Shown: positions 34,826 to 42,124 of the stretch, piece after piece
Layout of the letters: each line of letters starts with the position of its first letter
Position numbering within the stretch: position 1 is the stretch's first letter
Assembly (NCBI GenBank): GCA_050952845.1
Contig: JBMNLP010000001.1
Span: 248,001-312,000, forward strand
Origin: JAGVSV01 sp050952845
GTDB taxonomy: Bacteria; Bacillota; Clostridia; Christensenellales; Aristaeellaceae
DNA length: 64,000 nucleotides
Direction: 5' to 3'
Made by a program: the position numbers and the translations under genes
The notes under the pieces: generated by a model
Told to the model about the DNA's origin: nothing
Seen by the model: only the letters and a program-made list of their open reading frames with translations
Database searches by the model: none

Positions 34826-35764
34826 TTACCAAAGACTATTGTCGCTAATTCGTCGGGAAATTGCATTTGCCATCACCAGCAGGGAGACGTTAATGACAGA
34901 ATTAAACATACCAGCTGCTGTACCATAGCTATAGCGCATACCTACAAGGCCTTCACGGTAAACGTATGTGGATACCACGTCCGCCGTCTCGTAGGTCATG
35001 GGGTTGTACAACAAAATGATTCTATCCCAACCGAGGCTCATCATGTTACCAATTCTGAGGATCAACAAAAGAGTGACGGTGGTAGATATGCCTGGCAACG
35101 TCACATGCATTGTTTGCTGGATACGGTTTGCGCCATCCACCTTGGCTGCTTCATACAGTTGCATGTCAATACCTGTGAGTGCAGCCAAATAAATGATAGA
35201 ATCCCATCCAAACTCCTGCCATATGTTCATTAACACGTAGAGAGGCTGAAACCAACTGGCTTTCGTCAGCAGTCCCTCGTTTGGTACACCGAACAACCTA
35301 AGAAAATTTGTCAACAGACCGTTTGTTTCCGTAAAGTCGATCATCAGACCTGCCACTACTACGGAGGATACGAAATGAGGCATATAGGTAATGGTTTGTG
35401 TTACTCGCCGAAAGCTCGTAGAGCGCACTTCATTGAGCAGAATTGCGAACAGGATGGGAAATGGAAAGCCAAACAGCAGCAACTGTAAATTAATGGAAAG
35501 AGTATTACGGATGAGCCGCCAGAAAGTGCGTGCGCTAAAAAAATCGAGAAAATTCTTAAATCCAACCCAATGGCTTGCAAATATGCCCCTGGCAGACTTG
35601 TAGTTCTGAAAGGCAATGACCAATCCACCCAGCGGAATATACCAGTACACGAAATAGAATACCACTACTGGGAGCATGATTAGGTACAGCCAGGGATACT
35701 TGCGTATGTTTGCTAAAAGTGTTTCTCTACGGCTACGAGACACAATCGGCGGTACGTTCATCAT
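34826..35764 (-). CDS. carbohydrate ABC transporter permease, LplB type
   Basis: This 312-residue protein has six predicted helices (LYLIMLPVVVFYFVYWYIP first) and an EAA loop (YEAAKVDGANRIQQTMHVTLP). AAGGAGAT lies seven bases from the ATG at 35764. It sits between the binding-protein gene and the second permease, and forms the translocation pore with that permease. No ATPase gene is present, so a general MsmK/UgpC-type ATPase encoded elsewhere is expected. Confidence 0.93.
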   Translation of the reverse strand: MMNVPPIVSRSRRETLLANIRKYPWLYLIMLPVVVFYFVYWYIPLGGLVIAFQNYKSARGIFASHWVGFKNFLDFFSARTFWRLIRNTLSINLQLLLFGFPFPILFAILLNEVRSTSFRRVTQTITYMPHFVSSVVVAGLMIDFTETNGLLTNFLRLFGVPNEGLLTKASWFQPLYVLMNIWQEFGWDSIIYLAALTGIDMQLYEAAKVDGANRIQQTMHVTLPGISTTVTLLLILRIGNMMSLGWDRIILLYNPMTYETADVVSTYVYREGLVGMRYSYGTAAGMFNSVINVSLLVMANAISRRISDNSLW

Positions 35765-35854
35765 AGTATATCTCCTTCAAACAACAGTGAACGGTGGGGA
35801 AAGTAGGGAGAGAGCGACCGATGGCATGTGCAATCGCTCTCCCCACTTTGAGCA

Positions 35855-37510
35855 TTAGCGATTCAGGTAGCGCTCATATGCAGCCATTTGAATGGCTGCG
35901 TTATCCAGGGCACCCAATTCATTGACAGTGATGACGTAGTTGTCCCAGTTTTCATCAATGTTCAACTCGCCACAGATAAACTTGTAGATCATTTCGTCGG
36001 TGTAGGTTTTGATTTCGTTTTGGGTACGGATAAATTCTTCGCTTTCCTCAATGGTCAGGCGTAAAGCGTCTGGCAGCATTTTAGAGTTGTTCATGTTGGT
36101 TTTCCAGGTTGCCCAGCAACTCTGCTGGATTTCGGTGTCATATTCCTGACGGATGAACTCATTGTGATACTGACTCTGCAAGCCTTGCACGGTATAGATG
36201 CGACGCATGGCGTCAAAAGCCAGATCAGGATTATTGAGCATGAAATCAGTAAACACGGGCAGACCGGTATCTTTGTCAATGTAGTAAGTTACATTTCCGT
36301 CTGGCAGCTCCCCTACACCGAAATTGGTCAGCTCAATGCCTTCGGGACTATAGAACCAATCTAAGAACTTCATAGCCAATTCAGGGTTCTTGCAAGCGGT
36401 GGTGATGTACCAGGCGCCTCCGTGGGCTATCACGCCTTGGCGAGGTTGAGCTACTGTGACAGTTTCATCAATGCTATTCATTCGAGGGAGCACCATGGGT
36501 ACGATCTGGAACGCCTCATTTTCCAATATGCCAACCTTCATCATTTCGGCAGCGTTCCAGCAGCCGATCTCGATGCAGCCAGCGCGGTCATTGTACATGA
36601 GTTTCATACAGTCATTCTCAGTACGATTGATGAAATCACGGTCAATCAAGCCTTCTTCATACCACATGTTCATGTACTTGAGGAATTCCTTGTAACCGTC
36701 CATGGTGCGGGAATAAACCACATTACCGTCTGCATCAAGTTGATAAGCGTTCAGCGCCACGTCCCAGGCACATGATAGACAATTGGAACCAGTATAGGTA
36801 TCCAGAGGGGACATTCCGAAAGGGTACTCGATCTTCAATTCGTCTCTGAATGCGCGAAGCACCTCTGTAAGCTCATCCATGGTTACAGGCACTTCCTTGC
36901 CAATTGTATCCAGATAGTCCTGACGCAGCACAAGGCCAGTGTGCTGTATGCCATCCAGGATGGGAGGATCCATCTCGCAGCCCATAGCGCACAGGATACC
37001 GTTGTCATCGATGACCCATCGGTATGAAAATGCGCCGCGGCGTGCCAACTCAGCGTAGAAGTTGGGAGCATATTTTTCAGACAGTTCATTCATATTGATT
37101 AGGATGCCATCCTCGATAGCGCCGGCTACACCACCGGGATAATCCGTGTTGAAGAAGGAATGTTCATCCTCAATGATATCAGGATATTCTCCGGAAGCAA
37201 TGAGAGTAGCCAGGAATTCATCGCTGTCACCGCCGGCAGGCGGGGAAACAAACTCCAGGTTGATGCCCATGATCTCCTCAATTTTTTGGAAAACCGTATG
37301 CTCCTTATTGGTGGTATGAACTTCGGGGCCGTACAGGGAGATGTAAATGGTCAGCGTTTCGTTTGTGGTAGAAAGCGGCAGCGTGTTGGGTTCAGCATTC
37401 TGGACAGTTTCATGAAGGAATGTCATGATTTCTTCGTCAGTTCTTGCAGCAAATGCAGGCACACTCAGAATGAACAACAGGATAACGATTAGGCAAAAGC
37501 ATCTTTTCAT
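35855..37510 (-). CDS. sugar ABC transporter substrate-binding protein without a lipobox
   Basis: This 551-residue protein has a signal peptide ending VPAFA-A (about residue 21), which is a signal peptidase I site. The usual lipobox Cys is missing, so the mature protein would not be lipid-anchored. The body is an LplA/YtcQ-type sugar-binding protein, with blocks such as FLATLIASGEYPDIIED, LVLRQDYLDTIGKEVP and AMKFLDWFYSPEG. It is the first structural gene after the AraC-type regulator and precedes the two permeases. The ligand is probably an alpha-galactoside, given the GH27 gene. Confidence 0.9.
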   Translation of the reverse strand: MKRCFCLIVILLFILSVPAFAARTDEEIMTFLHETVQNAEPNTLPLSTTNETLTIYISLYGPEVHTTNKEHTVFQKIEEIMGINLEFVSPPAGGDSDEFLATLIASGEYPDIIEDEHSFFNTDYPGGVAGAIEDGILINMNELSEKYAPNFYAELARRGAFSYRWVIDDNGILCAMGCEMDPPILDGIQHTGLVLRQDYLDTIGKEVPVTMDELTEVLRAFRDELKIEYPFGMSPLDTYTGSNCLSCAWDVALNAYQLDADGNVVYSRTMDGYKEFLKYMNMWYEEGLIDRDFINRTENDCMKLMYNDRAGCIEIGCWNAAEMMKVGILENEAFQIVPMVLPRMNSIDETVTVAQPRQGVIAHGGAWYITTACKNPELAMKFLDWFYSPEGIELTNFGVGELPDGNVTYYIDKDTGLPVFTDFMLNNPDLAFDAMRRIYTVQGLQSQYHNEFIRQEYDTEIQQSCWATWKTNMNNSKMLPDALRLTIEESEEFIRTQNEIKTYTDEMIYKFICGELNIDENWDNYVITVNELGALDNAAIQMAAYERYLNR

Positions 37511-37691
37511 TGGAACAGAGTCTCCCTTCTATATACTATGCGGTTTTTCTGGCGATATGCTTGCGTAAGACAAGATATTGCACAATCCGCACGTTAATTA
37601 CACCAGAAACGATGCTTTGTGTAAATCGTTCATTTTTGGTCGCAAACAAAAAACATGTTAGATAAACATATAATTGCAGATCGATAAAAAC

Positions 37692-39779
37692 TCAAGACAG
37701 ATTTTGTCGATCCCGATATTTTCCAGGAGTTTCTCCAAGGATACGTTTGAAAGCACGAATAAAGGAGTCCACGCTCAAATAGCCCACTCGTTCAGCTACA
37801 TTGGTGATGGTCAGATCAGGATTTTGATTCAACAGGCGAACAGCTTTATATATTCGTGTATGATGAATATAGTCTAAAAGACCGATGAGGGTGGTTTGCT
37901 TAAAAGTACGAGAAACGTAGTCTGGTGATTTCCCAAGCATGTCTGCAATAGCGCCAACGCTTAGGGATGGATCCGAATAGTTGTTTTCCACAATGGCGAT
38001 GATGCGTTGTTTAAAAAGGTATTCTGGGCTTTCGGACTCAATTTCAGTGTTGGGCATGCCTTGGTTTCGGCTTAGCAACTGATGAGCCAGTAAATTTAAG
38101 CGATTTAGTGTTTCGCGAGCAAGACTTTGGTTTTCTGTGTCCGCTAATTGGATCAACTGGCGGACAGTCATTAGCATCAATTCCGCTGCACTTTTGTCTC
38201 CGACACTTCGGCAGTTGATCACAGTTTGGTTGCCTGCCGCCTGATGAAGAGCTGCATTCGTTTCATGAATCATGTCCACCAGTTCTGTGCTGAAGTTTAC
38301 GGTTAGCAATCGGGGATTACCCACAGCGGCGGAGCAGGCAATCGCGTAGTTTTCTTCAAGAATTTGCAGGGCATCCCTGATGGACTGCTGGACATCCCTC
38401 AGCACATCCTCCTCGTCCGCAAGCAAACCAGCCAGCACTAGCAAACGCTCCGTCTGCTGCAGCATAATATGAGGAAGCGTAGGATCAAGGGCGCTGCCTA
38501 CTATGTCCACCATACAGCTGGAAGCCATCAACGCGCTTTTAGAATAGTCCAACAGCTTCACCTGCACTAAGAAAAAACGAGGTGGTATGTCGAAGCCATC
38601 CTTCTCCAAGCGGCGCCGATATGCAAAAAGGCCATCCTTGCTCAACAAGTTTTGTAAGAACTCGCTGTCTTGGCGGATTCGATGTTCATTTTCCGAATAG
38701 CCGATTAATAGCCGCTTTTCGTCTGCTGCCTCCTGTAAAGCATAACGCAATCGAGTATACTCATGGGTCTGATCGTCTCCCAAAGTGGTTTGGGTATAAG
38801 CTAGTAATTGACGTATAGGATTGTAGTTTTTCAATGTCATCAAGTATGTCAGCACCGCGAGGACAATCAGGCACGCGATGAACACCGTAACAAGTATGCC
38901 CCAGGCTTTGGTGATGCCCAGCTCCATGGCGTGGGTAGAAAGCGTTTGCACGCATATATAATTGCCGTTTTTTGTCCGGGCATAGGACACGAAATAGTTG
39001 TCTTTTTTTACCACGCCTTCTCGACCGGGAAAATCATCAACCGAGAACGTCATTGGCATCTCAAGCGATGAGCCATAGATCAAATTGCCAGAATTAGTGA
39101 GGAATCCTGCCCAAGAGCCTTCTCCCTCCAGTTTTGACTGCATCAGCATGTCCATATAGTTGGAACGTATGGAAATGATAATAAGCCCGGACGAACGGCT
39201 GTACCGATCCAGGACAGTCTTGACATAGTGCAGTGTGTTAGCATTTTTTTGTTTTACTCGTAGCCAATTTCCTTGATAGGATCCTTTTGTTAATTCTTTC
39301 CATGTATCCCGTGGGAGACATATATAGGATGATCCGCTGGTAACCATGCGGTATTCCTCAGCTCTTAATGCTCGAAATATATCTACGCAGTAGCCGCTCT
39401 TAGGCATGTAAATTAGGATGTTTTCAGCAGAGGACATACCTGTCAGGTATGTAGACAGCATGCGGCGTAGATTATACATTCGATAGGTGGTGATGGTATC
39501 CATATCATCTTCATCTACAAGAAGTAGCGATAGAAGGTTCTGACTTGACGCGAGCCCAACTGACATGCTGTAACACTGTTTGGTTTCATACTCTATCGCA
39601 TGGCATAATTGTTGGGTGGATGAGAGCTGTACTTCACGTGCCTTATCGTTAAGGAATCCGCTGCTGATGTTCCACACCAATAAGAATAATACCGCCATTG
39701 GCAATACGAGCGCAAACATGTAGGATGCAAAAAACTGGCGAAACAATGGGCTCAAAAAAAAGAGCTTGCGGCGTTTCAT
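37692..39779 (-). CDS. AraC-family regulator with a membrane-anchored extracellular sensor
   Basis: This 695-residue protein has one membrane helix at about 15-37 (FFASYMFALVLPMAVLFLLV), an extracellular Cache-like domain (about 40-290) and a second helix at about 293-315. A cytoplasmic linker follows, then a C-terminal AraC double helix-turn-helix (about 595-693, YSDPSLSVGAIADMLGKSPDYVS...NVAERVGYLSVDSFIRAFKR). This is the YesN-independent one-component arrangement common next to LplABC-type importers. It probably senses the sugar or loaded binding protein outside and activates the operon downstream. The start is the ATG at 39779, nine bases after GAGG. Confidence 0.92.
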   Translation of the reverse strand: MKRRKLFFLSPLFRQFFASYMFALVLPMAVLFLLVWNISSGFLNDKAREVQLSSTQQLCHAIEYETKQCYSMSVGLASSQNLLSLLLVDEDDMDTITTYRMYNLRRMLSTYLTGMSSAENILIYMPKSGYCVDIFRALRAEEYRMVTSGSSYICLPRDTWKELTKGSYQGNWLRVKQKNANTLHYVKTVLDRYSRSSGLIIISIRSNYMDMLMQSKLEGEGSWAGFLTNSGNLIYGSSLEMPMTFSVDDFPGREGVVKKDNYFVSYARTKNGNYICVQTLSTHAMELGITKAWGILVTVFIACLIVLAVLTYLMTLKNYNPIRQLLAYTQTTLGDDQTHEYTRLRYALQEAADEKRLLIGYSENEHRIRQDSEFLQNLLSKDGLFAYRRRLEKDGFDIPPRFFLVQVKLLDYSKSALMASSCMVDIVGSALDPTLPHIMLQQTERLLVLAGLLADEEDVLRDVQQSIRDALQILEENYAIACSAAVGNPRLLTVNFSTELVDMIHETNAALHQAAGNQTVINCRSVGDKSAAELMLMTVRQLIQLADTENQSLARETLNRLNLLAHQLLSRNQGMPNTEIESESPEYLFKQRIIAIVENNYSDPSLSVGAIADMLGKSPDYVSRTFKQTTLIGLLDYIHHTRIYKAVRLLNQNPDLTITNVAERVGYLSVDSFIRAFKRILGETPGKYRDRQNLS

Positions 39780-40064
39780 TTTATCTGTCCTCAAAACAAT
39801 TGTTCGACAACACTTTCTTTGCGACAGTCCAGTATTTTTGATGATAGGGCCAGGAATATCTGTTTTTTTGATCACTTAAGTTTTTCATTCCCATTACCTC
39901 CATAACAATAGGGTCCTCTGAACAATACCTTGACTCCATAACAGCAACCGTTGTTAGTTTTCATGCTTTGAAATTGAAACAACTTTTCATCCTAAAATAT
40001 ACTGACTTGTTCGCTTTGCGACCGATACACTTCTTCTCTATTGATTGGTTCTGTGAGTACTGCC
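39780..40064. other. intergenic region with the second copy of the 28-mer repeat
   Basis: No gene seen. At 40004-40031 it carries the same 28 bases as 7836-7863. In one minus-strand frame the repeat reads GRKANKS-like text, and the small coiled-coil frame at 40065-40277 ends just beside it, so it may be the scar of an IS66-like transposase gene. Flanks of the two repeat copies are otherwise unrelated. Confidence 0.35.
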
Positions 40065-40277
40065 TTATTTGTTGTTCAGCCTGCTGCGCAGACGTGCCCC
40101 CTCTTCCAGAAGCATTTGGATTTCCTTTGCCATCTGGGCAATTTGCTTTGTTTGGGCATCGATTATCTGCCGAAGCTGAGCCGTATCCGATCTGTGCTGT
40201 TTCTGACTTTCCTCCAGCCGGGCAGTTGCCTCCTGTAGCAGCTGAAGCAATTCTTTTTCATCATAATCGTCTGTCAT
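40065..40277 (-). CDS. small coiled-coil protein, possible truncated IS66-type transposase N-terminus
   Basis: These 70 residues are almost all helical and rich in Gln, Glu and Leu (LLQLLQEATARLEE, QIAQMAKEIQMLLEE). AAGGAGG lies nine bases upstream of the ATG. The heptad-like pattern and the MTDDYDEKELLQLL opening recall the leucine-zipper start of IS66 transposases, in which a zinc-finger domain would follow; here a stop intervenes. It could equally be a genuine small protein. It lies between the AraC-type regulator and the second GH27 copy, within a rearranged stretch. Confidence 0.45.
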   Translation of the reverse strand: MTDDYDEKELLQLLQEATARLEESQKQHRSDTAQLRQIIDAQTKQIAQMAKEIQMLLEEGARLRSRLNNK

Positions 40278-40323
40278 AAGAAAACGCCTCCTTACATTGT
40301 TATTATCTATTGTTTGACAGGTA

Positions 40324-41796
40324 TCAGCAAGAAGATGGATTGTGACTGCGGAGTTTCAAAAAGCGCACCGCATGGGGCGGCACGTTCAGCGAGATTGCGC
40401 CGGAAAACTCACCCAGATCGCGTTTGGCCCACAGATCGCGAACGACCTGCGTGCTGTCCAAGGGCAGGGACAAGGTTTCCTCTTGGGAAGAAAGGTTGAA
40501 CATGGCCACCGCGACGCTGCCATCCTCCAGCAGCCTGGCGTAAATGCGCTTGTGCACTGTTTCCATTCGATCGACATTGCGCTGGTGTTCCTCGTATACG
40601 CAGACTGCGCCAATCGCCCATGCATCCTGGTTTACGCTGATCACTTCCTCGTTGCACAGGAGCGCCTTGTCAAAATCCGACAGCTTTTCAAGATCGCAGC
40701 TGATTTGGATGGGGGAAGGGAAGATGGCGCGCATCGTGTAGGCCACGATCTGTTCGTTTTCCGTCAGGCGGCAGGCGCGTTGTTCCCCTGTCATATGGTT
40801 GCAGATCCAACCGTTTTCCATCATATCCATATCAAAGAAGTGGCCCGGGCTGATGTGCTCGGCCCAGAAATCCGATTTGAACTTGCTGTCCAGCACATTG
40901 TCCCAGGTGTCGCTGGAATCGATGTTATCGCGCCAATGGCTGCAGTTTTTCTTCCAGTAATCCGCATGCTCAATGCCTGCGCGCACGGTGACACAAAACT
41001 GAAAGTCCCGGTTGCTCCGGCGCAGGCAGTCCTTCATCAGTTCCGCGTTATGAGGATCGCAGGGCGACCAGTCGTATTTGAGGTAATCGAAGCCCCATTC
41101 GGTCCACTGGTCAACACAAGCCTGCTCCCGATGGTCCTCTCCGATGCCGTAATACACGTTGGGCCAGCGGTTGTCCATTCGGCCGCGGGTACAGCCGGCT
41201 AATTCGCCGCCACCCCAGGCTTTTTGCATGGGCGTTGAGTAAATGCCGGCTTTCAGGCCCAGGCTGTGGATATGGTCGGTCATGGCCTTCATGTCCGGGA
41301 ACTTTTCGTTGCTGGTGAAGGCGTCGTGAGGCCCGCCATATTCCCCTTGCCAGGCGGAATCCGTATTGACAAACTGATACCCATAGCTGCTGAGACCGCT
41401 CGACAGGAGCAGATCGGCCGTTCGTTCGATCTTGTCCTGAGAGACTGTCTTTCCATAGGCGTTCCAGCTGCACCAGCCCATCATGGGGGTCAGCCCCGCG
41501 CCGTCGGGCTTGACGATCAGACGAAGCGGTTTTTCATCTGTACCCAAATCATTGGTTACTGAGATTTTCAGGTTGTACGCTCCTGCCTGCGGCACACCAG
41601 TGATGAAGCCCTGGGCAGGGTCCAGCATCAATCCTGCCGGCAGGGGATCAACGGCGTAGCGCAGCGGGCGCACACCGGTGGCGGGAATAGCCCACAGCAT
41701 GGGCTTGTTGGGAGAAGCGCCATAAACTGTAGGAATGTGCAGATGCGCAGGCCCCTGATCGTAGGGAACATAGGGAGCCATTTCAATTCGACCCAT
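40324..41796 (-). CDS. GH27 alpha-galactosidase, copy 2 (recent duplicate)
   Basis: The start ATG at 41796, with AGGAGG seven bases upstream, corresponds base for base to the copy-1 start. The frame is open further upstream but lacks a ribosome site. The 490 residues are nearly identical to copy 1. I count six substitutions before the C-terminus (Lys57Met, Glu73Ala, Ile to Phe after PHDA, Gly to Glu after SCDL, Ala to Val in QRNADR, Pro to Leu after IYAR), then a different tail from LLKFNSK to FLKLRSHNPSSC. All catalytic residues are kept, so it is probably active. It has no transporter genes of its own; a 3' permease scar lies directly upstream of it. Confidence 0.93.
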   Translation of the reverse strand: MGRIEMAPYVPYDQGPAHLHIPTVYGASPNKPMLWAIPATGVRPLRYAVDPLPAGLMLDPAQGFITGVPQAGAYNLKISVTNDLGTDEKPLRLIVKPDGAGLTPMMGWCSWNAYGKTVSQDKIERTADLLLSSGLSSYGYQFVNTDSAWQGEYGGPHDAFTSNEKFPDMKAMTDHIHSLGLKAGIYSTPMQKAWGGGELAGCTRGRMDNRWPNVYYGIGEDHREQACVDQWTEWGFDYLKYDWSPCDPHNAELMKDCLRRSNRDFQFCVTVRAGIEHADYWKKNCSHWRDNIDSSDTWDNVLDSKFKSDFWAEHISPGHFFDMDMMENGWICNHMTGEQRACRLTENEQIVAYTMRAIFPSPIQISCDLEKLSDFDKALLCNEEVISVNQDAWAIGAVCVYEEHQRNVDRMETVHKRIYARLLEDGSVAVAMFNLSSQEETLSLPLDSTQVVRDLWAKRDLGEFSGAISLNVPPHAVRFLKLRSHNPSSC

Positions 41797-41827
41797 GGAA
41801 TCATCCTCCTGACTTTTAATTGCAACA
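40351..41827. repeat. about 1.48-kb direct repeat partner of 32471-33947
   Basis: Every position in this block aligns with the sequence 7880 bases to the left without an indel that I could find. Similarity fades at about 40351/32471 on one side and 41827/33947 on the other. The right end includes the copied tail of the LplC-type permease (decayed IGAIKG codons). The two copies are in direct orientation and enclose the importer and its regulator. Confidence 0.9.
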
Positions 41828-42124
41828 ATGTTAAAAACCTTGATCTTTCCTTCGGATATTAATCGTTTGGGCATCATATGTCAATGTCATTCGGTCAATA
41901 CCATATCCGTAAACCAGCATATGGTTTCCCCATCTGTCGCAATGACACGAAACCTCTTTTCCTTATATATCTCGCGCATCCAAAGGATAAATCAAAGGAT
42001 AAATCAGCGTTCGAATTGTTTCCCATCGATCAAAATCTTGTTATTATGTTTGAAGAGGCTTATAATCTATCCAGGTGCAATCATTTGCGATGCACGAATA
42101 TCAAAAGACAAGGAGCGATACGCC
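41797..42124. other. intergenic region before the metallopeptidase
   Basis: It holds the duplicated permease tail (to about 41843), then AT-rich text with a 12-base tandem repeat (AAAGGATAAATC twice, about 41981-42005) and the promoter at 42038-42066. No gene seen. Confidence 0.5.
42038..42066 (+). promoter_or_regulatory. sigma-A-type promoter of the metallopeptidase gene
   Basis: TTGTTA (42038-42043), 17 bases, then a perfect TATAAT (42061-42066), 58 bases upstream of the ATG. The 12-base tandem repeat lies 30-60 bases further upstream. Confidence 0.65.
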
